Origin: Shewanella sp.
GTDB lineage: Bacteria > Pseudomonadota > Gammaproteobacteria > Enterobacterales > Shewanellaceae
Assembly: GCA_004195335.1 (NCBI GenBank)
Contig: SDWK01000036.1
Location: 1-13,758, forward strand
DNA: 13,758 bases
Direction: 5' to 3'
The position numbers and the translations under genes are program-made. Position 1 is the first letter of the stretch; every line of letters starts with the position of its first letter. Shown here one piece after another: positions 6,632-13,758 of this stretch. The notes under the pieces are model-generated. The model had not been told where the DNA came from and ran no database searches. It saw nothing but the letters and a program-made list of their open reading frames with translations.

Positions 6632-6977
6632 GGTCGTGATAACCGTATCCCCTGTGCCTGCTGATGAAGAGCAGGCATGGAAGTGGCTGGATGTATTGGC
6701 CAAGACGGTAGACACCAACCCGCCTCAGCTCTTTCATGAGCTGATTGACCGCCTATTGTCCCGATACCACTGCTATACCGAACTCTTGGCTCAAGGAAGG
6801 CAAAAGGAATCAGTCTGGAGTGATGGCCCACTACGGAACAATATTGAGCTATTAGCCCCTGTTATTGGCATCTTTGATGACCGTGTCGGTGAAGCGCTTC
6901 CCTTCCTGATTGATACTGCTAACCAACTGGAACTGACGGTATTTGATCCCCAAACAGAAACGATACACAGGCCCTGA
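6621..6977 (+). CDS. Conserved small cytosolic protein with C-terminal VFDPQT...IHRP motif
   Basis: A 118-residue soluble protein. The order of motifs (MPYKVVITVSPVPADEEQAW at the start, WSDGPLRNN at 66-74, LPFLIDTANQL at 93-103, LTVFDPQTETIHRP at the end) matches a conserved family of small bacterial proteins that I recall but cannot name. The pattern WSDGPL ... TVFD-Q-T-IHRP is characteristic of it. Members are often found beside toxin-immunity or accessory loci, but I know of no demonstrated function. It starts inside the previous gene (11-base overlap, GGAG at 6607-6610) and ends 5 bases before the PP2C gene, so translation is likely coupled to both. Confidence 0.75.
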   Translation: MPYKVVITVSPVPADEEQAWKWLDVLAKTVDTNPPQLFHELIDRLLSRYHCYTELLAQGRQKESVWSDGPLRNNIELLAPVIGIFDDRVGEALPFLIDTANQLELTVFDPQTETIHRP

Positions 6978-6982
6978 TCTGA

Positions 6983-7837
6983 ATGACTTTCATTAGCACC
7001 AACAATCTCAAAGATACGCCCGATATCCAGGTCTATCAGGCTGTGGGAAAACGGGATACCCAGCAGGACTGCTATGTTGTGGCCCGATTAGATACGGGTA
7101 TTCTTCTGGCTGTTGCTGATGGGCACGGCGGTGGCAAGGCATCCTCAATCATCGCAGCTCTCCTCCCTGCTCTATTTCATGGGGAGCTGGAGCGAGCCTT
7201 CAAAGATAACTCCAACTCTCGTTATTCTGGACTATCTGATACCAAGATACGGGGCGTGGTGAGGAGAACCATTCAATCCCTAACCAATAAAACTCAAGAT
7301 ATGGGTAGTGGATCAACGCTAACCATGGTGTTTTTAGAACAGGGAACACGGCGTATTGATAATGACTACAGCCTTCAGATACGAGCGACTGTCGGTCAGA
7401 TGGGTGACTCAGTCTTTGCCTTGAGCGCAAAGCCTGGTCATCTCTGTGTTGCCCCAATGCATAGTGTCTTTGATGCTAAGAAGGATGTTGAAGAAATCAA
7501 AGCTTCATACCTCAACAACCATGGCAAAGAGTGCAAATGCGGCAGTGGTTATATCTACTCCTCCGGTAATGGTGTTGATGCACTGGCGTTAACTCGATCC
7601 CTTGGTGATAAGAACTTTACTCTGATACGAAAGCCCGAAGTGAAGACGTATACCGCTGCACCGGATCAGGCGGTGCTGCTGTTAGCCTCTGATGGCATCT
7701 TTTCTGATCCAAGCAATCCTCGTAGATGTATCAGGGGTTATGTGGATCAACTGCAGCAAGGGAAGAGCGTGGCCGAGATTGGTGAAGGCATTCAGTACAT
7801 GCATGACAACACCACGATCATTGGTGCCAGGTTTTGA
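6983..7837 (+). CDS. PP2C-type Ser/Thr protein phosphatase
   Basis: A 284-residue soluble metal-dependent phosphatase. The PP2C motifs appear in order: RDTQQD (24-29); DGHGGG with metal-binding Asp46 (46-51); GSGSTL (108-113); QMGDSVFAL with Gly141-Asp142; LTRSLGDK (203-210); ASDGIF with Asp237; and DNTT with Asp275. All the acidic residues that hold the two Mn2+/Mg2+ ions are present, so it should be active in removing phosphate from Ser/Thr. An insertion around 153-200 carries ECKCGSGYIY, which recalls the front half of a SEC-C zinc motif. It follows the 118-residue gene by 5 bases and precedes the 99-residue gene by 16. No Ser/Thr kinase partner is in the window. Its target is unknown. Confidence 0.92.
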   Translation: MTFISTNNLKDTPDIQVYQAVGKRDTQQDCYVVARLDTGILLAVADGHGGGKASSIIAALLPALFHGELERAFKDNSNSRYSGLSDTKIRGVVRRTIQSLTNKTQDMGSGSTLTMVFLEQGTRRIDNDYSLQIRATVGQMGDSVFALSAKPGHLCVAPMHSVFDAKKDVEEIKASYLNNHGKECKCGSGYIYSSGNGVDALALTRSLGDKNFTLIRKPEVKTYTAAPDQAVLLLASDGIFSDPSNPRRCIRGYVDQLQQGKSVAEIGEGIQYMHDNTTIIGARF

Positions 7838-7853
7838 TGCTTAAGGAGAGGTA

Positions 7854-8153
7854 ATGAAACATACCCAACAAGTTAAGAGCTATTCCCAAAGCCATGAGCA
7901 GTTGGCCGAGGACATTGGAGATTTGTACTACGACTCACTGGCTGGCTTACTGCGCCTGTTATCCGACAAGATGAAGCGGGATGGTGACGCCGATGCAGGT
8001 AGAGGGCGTAGCAAGCTAGCCTCAGAGCTCTATGCCTGCAGTGAGCAATTGGCTCAAGCCGCCAAGCATGCTGATGTAGCCTGGGATATCTGTGAGCCCT
8101 ATGTCAAAGAGTGGATGGAGAAGACTATAACTCAGTCCATAGATGCCGAGTAA
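7854..8153 (+). CDS. Small helical cytosolic protein, last gene of the plus-strand run
   Basis: A 99-residue protein with no signal peptide or membrane segment. It is predicted by eye to be nearly all helical, with a basic Gly-rich turn (DGDADAGRGRSK, 42-53) between two helical halves. It has the best ribosome site in the run (AAGGAGAGG, 7843-7851, two bases before the ATG), which supports translation. It follows the phosphatase by 16 bases. Its last 22 coding bases overlap, on the opposite strand, the end of the TPR protein gene. I do not recognise a family. It could be a small partner of the phosphatase, but nothing in the sequence shows this. Confidence 0.7.
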   Translation: MKHTQQVKSYSQSHEQLAEDIGDLYYDSLAGLLRLLSDKMKRDGDADAGRGRSKLASELYACSEQLAQAAKHADVAWDICEPYVKEWMEKTITQSIDAE

Positions 8154-9262
8154 AGCAATTCCCCCTCTGCACTGATCCGAGCTAGGTGTCGCCAGCCATG
8201 ACGAACCAGAGATGTCTTCTTATTGTTAATCAGCTCGTCAACCATCCGTTGAAGGTCTAGGCTAATGGGGCTTAATCGGTCTACATAGATCAACCACAGC
8301 ATGCGTATGACGGCCTGTTCTATCTGATCGTCTGATTGTCCCTGTGCTGTGAGTTGGATCTCTTTGGCATTTTCTGAGAGGGTAAAGGTCATGCCCTGCT
8401 CATCAGTATGGTCCAAGTAACGCTCTTCCAGTGTATACCTGAGCCGGTCCTGAATTATCCATCTTCTGCGGTTAGTGTCGGGGGCTAATCTTAGCTGTGC
8501 GGCGAATATCGAGTCACTGTAAATGCCAATTACCGAACGCTCAGCCAGTTTAGGTAGCACATCAGCATCACCCAGCGCTAACGCCAACGATAGATGATAT
8601 CGGGCATTTTCAAAGTGGCGAGTATGCCTTAAGTGGTAAATGCCGAGGTTGTAGTTGGTGTCTGGGTCATAGGCAAATTTCTCAAAGGATTTGCTCCAGT
8701 AGTGCCCCCCTTTCTGAGGATCTTTGGCGACGCCGAGGCCGTTGAAATAGAGCGTTCCCAGGTTCAGATAGGCCAATGCAGTAGGGGATCGCTTTAGACA
8801 GTCCAGATAGGTAAGCCGGGCCAAAATGTAGTTGTTCTGCTCCTCCCGCACGACCCCAAGATTACTGCAGGCATCTGTATAATCGGCACTCCTTGCGTGT
8901 TGGAAGAAGGTTGCAGCTTTATCTAATTCGCCGTCATTCTGATACATGCCGCCAAGCAGGTTGTTGGTGTAGCCGATATCGAACTGATTGAGCTGCTCCG
9001 GGTGCTTGAGGGCATCGAGTAGAAACCTAGCCCCCAGTGCTCTATCTCCTCCACGCAGTGCCAGCGTACTGCCCAGCAATACGGCTTGGGCTGCAGGAGT
9101 TTTCTTGTCAAATCGTTCAAGGTCTCCCTTTTCGCCATACTGCTGATGGAATTGAAGTGCCGCCTGATACTGTTCCGGTGCTATGAGACTTTCCTCTGCC
9201 AAGGCAAGGCCTGTACAGAGTGACAGATATGACAGAAATAAACCGATTATCCATTTACTCAT
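8132..9262 (-). CDS. Exported TPR/Sel1-repeat protein
   Basis: A 376-residue precursor. The signal peptide MSKWIIGLFLSYLSLCTGLALA is followed by EES, so the protein is probably periplasmic. Residues of about 90-250 form helical repeats of TPR/Sel1 type, such as NLLGGMYQNDGELDKAATFF, then SNLGVVREEQNNYILARLTY, then the Sel1-like LNLGTLYFNGLGVAKDPQKG and NYNLGIYHLRHTRHFENARY. These normally act as protein-binding scaffolds. The last 120 residues are unrecognised. Its ATG overlaps the stop of the 672-residue membrane protein gene (ATGAGTAA), so translation is coupled; an ATG at 9274 would add four residues. It is the last gene of the minus-strand run and overlaps the facing run by 22 bases. An inner-membrane partner (the preceding gene product) is inferred from the coupling. 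Confidence 0.82.
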   Translation of the reverse strand: MSKWIIGLFLSYLSLCTGLALAEESLIAPEQYQAALQFHQQYGEKGDLERFDKKTPAAQAVLLGSTLALRGGDRALGARFLLDALKHPEQLNQFDIGYTNNLLGGMYQNDGELDKAATFFQHARSADYTDACSNLGVVREEQNNYILARLTYLDCLKRSPTALAYLNLGTLYFNGLGVAKDPQKGGHYWSKSFEKFAYDPDTNYNLGIYHLRHTRHFENARYHLSLALALGDADVLPKLAERSVIGIYSDSIFAAQLRLAPDTNRRRWIIQDRLRYTLEERYLDHTDEQGMTFTLSENAKEIQLTAQGQSDDQIEQAVIRMLWLIYVDRLSPISLDLQRMVDELINNKKTSLVRHGWRHLARISAEGELLYSASMD

Positions 9263-11273
9263 TGTCAGGCTCATCCTTGTTCAGCGTTTCAGGATAAAAG
9301 ATCCGCTGGGCGATGTGCTTCCATAGGTCATAGGGTATCTCAATGTTCTGTTGATCGAACTCTTCCAGCACCTCCATGATGATATACATGCCTCTTGATT
9401 TGGTGAGTTCTGAGCATTCACGAATTTCCTCGAGACAGCGCTGAGTGATGGTATCGAGCAGTACTGGATCAAGTTCTTCAGGCTTCAAAGGGTACGATTT
9501 ATAGAATCGCTTGCTAATGTAGTCCTCTGCCTCTAAGTGCTGATAGCTGCCTACTGACTGGATCTGTTGAACCCTCTCCGCTGTTAGCCGTTCAACACGG
9601 CCCCCATGGAATTGGAAGTAGAGGGTGTGTTGCTCATCCACTACGCCATCCAGGTCTCTCTGAAGCCTGATGTAAACGATGTCATCCATGAGCTGTTGTT
9701 GCAGGTCGGCGTAGATGCCGACCGATAGGATATGACAGTGCTTTAATGCTTCGTCGTATTCAGTAATGACTCGCTTGGTATCTACGGTCTGGTTATAGAT
9801 CTCATCCAGTTCACCTGCTACTGAGACAGGCGCTATGGCAACCCCGATATCAATCTCATCCTGTCCGTCAACAAGGTTGGTATCCATTGAAATGATGATG
9901 CCGTTAACTCGGTGCATATAGGCACCGACTTCAGCCTTAATGAAACCGATTTCCAGTTCATCAACCGAGCGTTGAAGGGAGACAAGCCAACCATCATTAC
10001 CTGCTTTCTTAAGGGCTTGGTTGAACTCAACCAGAGGCTGCAAGCGCTGGTCACGGGTGAGATTGATTACCTTGGCAGAGCCTTCTGCATTAACAAGGAA
10101 TGTCCGAACCATATTCATTAGCTTGCGTGCAGTAGGGGCGTTCATCGGCTCAATTTGCCAGTGTTGTAACCCTCCAGGCTCATCATGCCTTGTAATTGAA
10201 AAAGCCTTATTATCAGTGATGCCTATCCACTTCTCGCCGTTGTTGGGCTGATAAATAGGTGCTGGGTCGAGACTGATATTCTTGTAGTCGCTGATACGTT
10301 CATAAAGATGGATGATGCACTCAGCAAGGTTTTTATCTGTTTCTTCACCAGGGTCGCAATCGACTGTAATGGCATAACGATGCCCTTCAGGCTGAGAAAT
10401 GCGTGTCTCGGTTTCCATAGGGCTGATATCCTCAGAGCTATCCGGCACAGGAAGTGGTTTTTTACCCATCGCGGTCCAGAAGTAAAGCCCCACTGCTGAA
10501 AGGTACAACAGTGATGCCCCCAGCAGTGTGCTTGTAGGCACTGATGTCTTTAACGGTATGATTAACAAGAAACACCCAAATAGCAGGGCAAAGCCCGTCT
10601 TGAATATGGAGAAAGGATGCTTGAGGAAGCTGGTCAATGGATTGGCAATACCTCTCAGGCAAGCAAGCAGGCAGAGGTTGATACCGATGACCCACCAGCT
10701 ACCCTGAAACATCACTTCAGCAACGCTTCCCTTTTCCGCCTGCATAAACAGTGCGATAAGCCATATCGCAACCAGTAGCCATAACATCCAGGTATTGGCT
10801 CTGAGTAGCCTGTTGGGCAGGTTGTTTGGTTGAGGTAACCCTGCATAGAGGTTGTGTTTCTCCCAGTCTTTAGGCGGCTCTTCATCTTCTTGAAGATCGA
10901 CTAAAGCTAGCAGGTGCCAAGGGATACCCCCCACCTTGCTGGTATCGCTTTTGATCAGCCCCGAGACGGGGGCTTCGAGCTCAAAGTTAAAGATGCTTGC
11001 GGTGATGGGATAGCTGAAACTGATGTGCCCAATTGTTCCTGCAGGTATGGTAACGCCAAGGGTATCGTAGGGTTCAAGAAGTTTAACCGGCCTCCACCAG
11101 AGACCGGCATCCATCAATGTTTTCTCGTTGGCATGAGAGGATAGATATAGAGGAACATCGACAAGAGACGACTTGCCTTCAAGGCGGCGATCCCACTCTT
11201 CTCTGATACCTGCACCAATCGAGTTACGGATGTCTTCTACAGTGATGATTGGTTGTTTATCTGAGTCAGACAT
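9255..11273 (-). CDS. Large four-helix membrane protein with soluble C-terminal domain
   Basis: A 672-residue protein. Residues 1-160 are soluble and probably beta-rich from about 70 to 125 (GVTIPAGTIGHISFSYPITA, then GGIPWHLLALVDL). Four hydrophobic helices follow at about 161-179, 191-209, 226-242 and 250-269. A 400-residue acidic soluble domain follows, probably cytoplasmic given the basic GKKP after the last helix. I recognise no domain in it. The start at 11273 is chosen because AAGG lies six bases before it; an ATG at 11279 has the AAGG directly against it. It lies a few bases after the small anchor protein gene and overlaps the TPR gene by 8 bases, so the three form one unit. The function is unknown; a scaffold or sensor across the inner membrane is a guess from topology. 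Confidence 0.8.
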   Translation of the reverse strand: MSDSDKQPIITVEDIRNSIGAGIREEWDRRLEGKSSLVDVPLYLSSHANEKTLMDAGLWWRPVKLLEPYDTLGVTIPAGTIGHISFSYPITASIFNFELEAPVSGLIKSDTSKVGGIPWHLLALVDLQEDEEPPKDWEKHNLYAGLPQPNNLPNRLLRANTWMLWLLVAIWLIALFMQAEKGSVAEVMFQGSWWVIGINLCLLACLRGIANPLTSFLKHPFSIFKTGFALLFGCFLLIIPLKTSVPTSTLLGASLLYLSAVGLYFWTAMGKKPLPVPDSSEDISPMETETRISQPEGHRYAITVDCDPGEETDKNLAECIIHLYERISDYKNISLDPAPIYQPNNGEKWIGITDNKAFSITRHDEPGGLQHWQIEPMNAPTARKLMNMVRTFLVNAEGSAKVINLTRDQRLQPLVEFNQALKKAGNDGWLVSLQRSVDELEIGFIKAEVGAYMHRVNGIIISMDTNLVDGQDEIDIGVAIAPVSVAGELDEIYNQTVDTKRVITEYDEALKHCHILSVGIYADLQQQLMDDIVYIRLQRDLDGVVDEQHTLYFQFHGGRVERLTAERVQQIQSVGSYQHLEAEDYISKRFYKSYPLKPEELDPVLLDTITQRCLEEIRECSELTKSRGMYIIMEVLEEFDQQNIEIPYDLWKHIAQRIFYPETLNKDEPDNE

Positions 11274-11285
11274 CGGCATCCTTGC

Positions 11286-11621
11286 TCAACGGTAGCTGTA
11301 GCCCTGATCATGGTAATAGCAACTACCCAGGAAGCGCTTGAACCAACTCATGGGTTGGACTTCAGCATCAACTAATGGGTCGTGTTCACTGTTGCTATTG
11401 AGCTCGTCGTATATCTGCTGTATTTGATCTTCGGTCAAGCAATTCTTACCGTTGCTGGCAGGGGATCCAAAGCTTACTTTGTTCGAATACTCTTCAATAT
11501 AAACGGTGAATCTCTTGGAGATTACTTGATAGCGAGGTCCCAGCTGGTACAGGGTCCATGACCTTGTACCTATCAAGGCGACAAGCAATACGGTAACAGA
11601 GACTAGTATCTTGCGCCTCAT
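11286..11621 (-). CDS. Small membrane-anchored protein
   Basis: A 111-residue protein starting MRRKILVSVTVLLVALIGTR. It has one N-terminal hydrophobic helix with a basic front end, so it is either anchored with its C-terminus in the periplasm or processed as a weak signal peptide. The rest contains two cysteines (in NGKNCLTEDQ and LGSCYYHDQG) that could form a disulfide outside the cytoplasm. The ATG at 11621 is used; AAGGGAA (11634-11640) is somewhat far from it. A TTG at 11633 would add four residues but sits directly against that site. It is the first gene of the minus-strand run, about 12 bases before the large membrane protein. No family recognised. Confidence 0.7.
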   Translation of the reverse strand: MRRKILVSVTVLLVALIGTRSWTLYQLGPRYQVISKRFTVYIEEYSNKVSFGSPASNGKNCLTEDQIQQIYDELNSNSEHDPLVDAEVQPMSWFKRFLGSCYYHDQGYSYR

Positions 11622-11656
11622 GACGTGAATCAATTCCCTTAGTATATGAAGAAGTA

Positions 11657-11686
11657 ACAGTACCCCTCTTACCGTGCTGGCTTCAA
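11657..11686 (-). promoter_or_regulatory. Candidate promoter of the minus-strand three-gene run
   Basis: On the minus strand, TTGAAG (11686-11681) and TACTGT (11662-11657) are 18 bases apart and lie 36 or more bases before the first gene. This is a fair but not strong match to a sigma-70 promoter. It sits directly outside the IS21 terminal repeats, so the insertion may have come close to the original upstream control region. Confidence 0.3.
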
Positions 11687-11690
11687 GTCA

Positions 11691-11750
11691 CAGCGTTGTC
11701 AATCAGCGTTGACAATTGACCAGGTTTCAGCGTCCAATTTTGACCAGGTT
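11691..11750. repeat. Terminal repeats of the IS21-family element
   Basis: Repeated words cluster after the istB remnant. CAGCGTTGTCAA (11691-11702) and CAGCGTTGACAA (11704-11715) differ at one base, and a related CAGCGTCCAATT lies at 11729-11740. TTGACCAGGTT occurs at 11716-11726 and 11740-11750. Multiple short terminal repeats of this kind are typical transposase-binding sites at IS21 ends. The exact outer boundary is uncertain but should lie near 11691-11705. The other end lies beyond the window. Confidence 0.6.
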
Positions 11751-11752
11751 GG

Positions 11753-12329
11753 TTAACGGTTTTGCAGCCTTTTCTTGAACCGGTATGACTCGTTTCCCGT
11801 CTCGATGATTTCAGGGCAGGTAGCCCAGCTCATCCAAGATGACGGCATCTACGTTCAGCAATCGATTGGTGAGCTGACCCGATCGACCTGTGATCTTCTC
11901 CTGTTCCAGCAGGTTAACCAGATCGACTACGCTGAAAAACCGTACGCGTTTGCCTTGCCGCACAGCATGACGTCCGATGGCGATTGCCAGATGTGTCTTG
12001 CCGGTTCCGGTGCCGCCGACGAACAGTAGGTTATGGGCCTGCTCCAGGAACGGGCCTTGGTGCAGCCTGTCGATATCGGCCTGCTCCAGCGGTGCATCAT
12101 CGAAGCTAAAGCCGTCGAGATCACGTGCCAGCGGGAACTTGGCAATGCCCATCTGATAACGGATCGAGCGGCTTTTACGTTCAGCTTCCTCCGCCTCGAT
12201 CATCCGTTGCAGCCAGACCTCTGGCGGTGGCGTATGCCGACTGGGCTGGTGCAGTAGCTCGTCACACTGGGCCGCCATGCCGAACAGCTTCAGCGCCTTC
12301 AGGCGCGTATGGATTTCAGCGCTGTGCAT
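11753..12329 (-). pseudogene. istB: istB, IS21-family helper ATPase, with internal deletion
   Basis: IstB is the AAA+ helper ATPase that assists the IstA transposase in choosing and capturing target DNA. The start at 12329 follows an excellent AAGGAGG, and the protein opens MHSAEIHTRLKALKLFGMAA. Walker A is intact (GGTGTGKT, 105-112) and so is Walker B (VILDE, 163-167). After DELGYLP (residue 172) the frame hits TGA at 11811-11813. In a shifted frame the next bases read EIIETGNESYRFKKRLQNR and stop at 11753-11755. IETGNESYRF is the normal C-terminal motif of IstB, so roughly 55-65 residues between the two motifs are missing and the frame is broken. The lost part carries the sensor and arginine-finger region, so it should be inactive. 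It overlaps istA by 14 bases, as is usual in IS21. Confidence 0.9.
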
Positions 12330-13758
12330 GGGCCCCTCCTTTTCGCAGCTGGTCGTAACGGCCACAGTTGGCGACCGGTGCGATGGATAACGGGATGACA
12401 TCGGTTTTGATCTTGTCTTGACTCGCAGTGGGCTGACGCAGCCGCTGTAGCTGGTTTAGCACGAGCGCTGCAGAGACAGCCTTGTTTTCAAGCGTTATCT
12501 GGCAGGCCGTACCCAGGGCCTCAAGACCCTCGGATTGAGCGGCAAGCAGCAGCGACACCATCTCTTTATCACCGCCTTTTCGGCTTAGCAGGAGGCGTTG
12601 AACCTGCTCTACTGCGGCAGGCAACTGCCAGTGCTGGAAGGGCGCGCCATTGCGCAGTGCACCGGGTTTGCGCTCCAGCAACCCCAGGTAGTGCCAAGGG
12701 TTGTACTGGGTCTTGTCGCGCCCGAACAGGCGCAAATGATCGGCGATGATCTCGCCGTCTGCCATCACCAAGACGCGGCCTGCAAACACCCGTAGCGTGA
12801 CATGGTGGTTGGCATAACGGCTGTCGACGCTGTAGCTGTTGCGATCCAGCCGAACCAGGCAGGTGCTGTCGGCACGGACCTCGCGTTCGACATATCCATT
12901 AAAGGAGACTGCCAGAGGGCGTAGCTGTTTGCGTTCGGTTTCAAACACTTGCCAGACCGTCTGTTCTGGCTGCTTGGGGTGCGGGTGACGCTGGGCATGC
13001 CGCTCGACCTCCGCCTGCAGCTGTCGGTTCAGCTCGGCCATATCACCGGCTTTGCGGCGCGGCACAAAACAGAGCCGACGAATATCCTGCACCTGTTTTT
13101 CGACCTGACCTTTCTCCCATCCTGCCGCAGGCGTACAGGCGCGCGGTTCGATCAGGTAATGACTCATCAGCGCTAGGAAGCGAGGGTTGAAGCGCCGTTC
13201 CTTGCCGGATAGCACGGCATCGACACAGGTTTTCAAGTTGTCATAAATACCGCGATGGGTGACGCCGCCCCAATAGGCAAAGGCCGCATCGTGGGCGGCA
13301 AAGACCATCTCCTGAGTTTCACGTGGAAAGGCGATAACAAAGGGTAAGCGGCTGCGCGAGAGCCGGAAGTGAGCCACCTTGATACGCTGTACGATGCCAT
13401 CAAGCTCGACCTCCTCTTCGCTCCAGTCGAACTGGTAGGCATCCCCCGGCTCGAACACCAGCGGCACGTAGGCCTGTTTGAGGGCCGGTTTGGCTTTCCA
13501 GTGCTTAACGAAGCGCTGAACGCTGTCGTAGGCACCTCGATAGCCCTGGCGCTGCAGGTCATCATGCAACCGCGTGGCACTACGTCGGAGTCGCTTGGGT
13601 AGTTTAACGTCCGCATCCAGCCACTCGGTCAGCATCGGTTCGAATTCGCCGAGCTTGGGTTTTGCAGGTTGCTCTCGGCGATAAGTAGGCGGCTCAGATA
13701 GAGGCTGGCGCAGATACTTTCTGACCGTATTGCGAGACAGGTTGAGCTGACGGGTAAT
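12316..13758 (-). CDS. istA: IstA, IS21-family DDE transposase (5' end outside the window)
   Basis: The visible 480 residues run open from the window edge (13758) to the stop at 12316, so the true start lies outside. The first residues form a helix-turn-helix (ITRQLNLSRNTVRKYLR). The RNase H-like catalytic core follows, with its three acids at visible residues 111 (AYQFDWSE), 173 (GIYDNLKTCVDAV) and 220 (WEKGQVEKQVQDIRR). A C-terminal beta-barrel-like region (LVRLDRNSYSVDSRYA) precedes the end. No frame break is visible, so this subunit could still be functional. It is G/C-rich compared with the A/T-rich block at 1322-3991. It overlaps istB by 14 bases. Transposition would still fail or be poor if its helper ATPase is dead. 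Confidence 0.93.
   Translation of the reverse strand: MTRQLNLSRNTVRKYLRQPLSEPPTYRREQPAKPKLGEFEPMLTEWLDADVKLPKRLRRSATRLHDDLQRQGYRGAYDSVQRFVKHWKAKPALKQAYVPLVFEPGDAYQFDWSEEEVELDGIVQRIKVAHFRLSRSRLPFVIAFPRETQEMVFAAHDAAFAYWGGVTHRGIYDNLKTCVDAVLSGKERRFNPRFLALMSHYLIEPRACTPAAGWEKGQVEKQVQDIRRLCFVPRRKAGDMAELNRQLQAEVERHAQRHPHPKQPEQTVWQVFETERKQLRPLAVSFNGYVEREVRADSTCLVRLDRNSYSVDSRYANHHVTLRVFAGRVLVMADGEIIADHLRLFGRDKTQYNPWHYLGLLERKPGALRNGAPFQHWQLPAAVEQVQRLLLSRKGGDKEMVSLLLAAQSEGLEALGTACQITLENKAVSAALVLNQLQRLRQPTASQDKIKTDVIPLSIAPVANCGRYDQLRKGGAHAQR

Noticed and set aside
6621..8153. Toxin-antitoxin pair made of the 118- and 99-residue proteins
   Set aside because: They are separated by the phosphatase gene and neither shows toxin or antitoxin motifs.
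11641..11646. TATACT as the -10 box of the minus-strand run
   Set aside because: It would place the transcription start on or after the ribosome site of the first gene, and the bases at -35 (AGAGGG) do not fit.
13233..13616. Long open frame antisense-frame to istA
   Set aside because: It lies in another frame of the same strand inside a clear IstA, in G/C-rich DNA where long chance frames are common.
1..13758. tRNA, rRNA, CRISPR array or replication origin
   Set aside because: No cloverleaf, rRNA-like stretch, regularly spaced repeats or iteron cluster was seen on either strand.

Overview
The window reads as accessory DNA from a Gammaproteobacterium. This is inferred from the styles of the IS1595-like and IS21-like elements, the lipoprotein and signal-peptide types, and the codon use; it is not proven. 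Two insertion sequences bracket it, and both appear to be damaged. Base composition is patchy. The block 1322-3991 is visibly A/T-rich, the middle (4343-11633) is of intermediate G+C, and the IS21 element at the right end is more G/C-rich. This suggests pieces with separate histories.

Layout. Positions 70-821 (minus) hold a decayed IS1595-family transposase with at least three frame breaks. Next to its presumed outer end is a 49-codon open stretch (893-1042) that may be the tail of a gene cut by the insertion. Positions 1322-3991 (plus) hold an A/T-rich two-gene unit: a 720-residue lipoprotein with an SH3-like domain and helical repeats, and a small secreted Ser-rich protein with two cysteines. 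A gene-free stretch (3992-4342) contains a palindrome resembling those near REP-associated transposases.

Positions 4343-8153 (plus) form a tight seven-gene run. In order the genes are a MESH1/SpoT-type HD hydrolase, a protein with two FliG C-domain-like repeats, a secreted NTF2-like protein, a four-helix membrane protein, a 118-residue conserved small protein, a PP2C-type Ser/Thr phosphatase and a 99-residue helical protein. Facing it, 11621-8132 (minus) is a three-gene run: a small membrane-anchored protein, a 672-residue four-helix membrane protein with a large soluble domain, and an exported TPR/Sel1 protein. The two runs meet tail to tail, and their last genes overlap by 22 bp.

Positions 11691-13758 (minus) are an IS21-family element. 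Its istA is intact as far as it can be seen and runs off the window. Its istB has lost an internal segment and its reading frame.

The most interesting part is 4343-11633. Nucleotide-hydrolase, phosphatase, FliG-like and membrane/periplasmic parts are packed together with no flagellar gene, no kinase and no alarmone synthetase in view. I infer a signalling or stress-response locus that spans the inner membrane, but its function cannot be read from the sequence.
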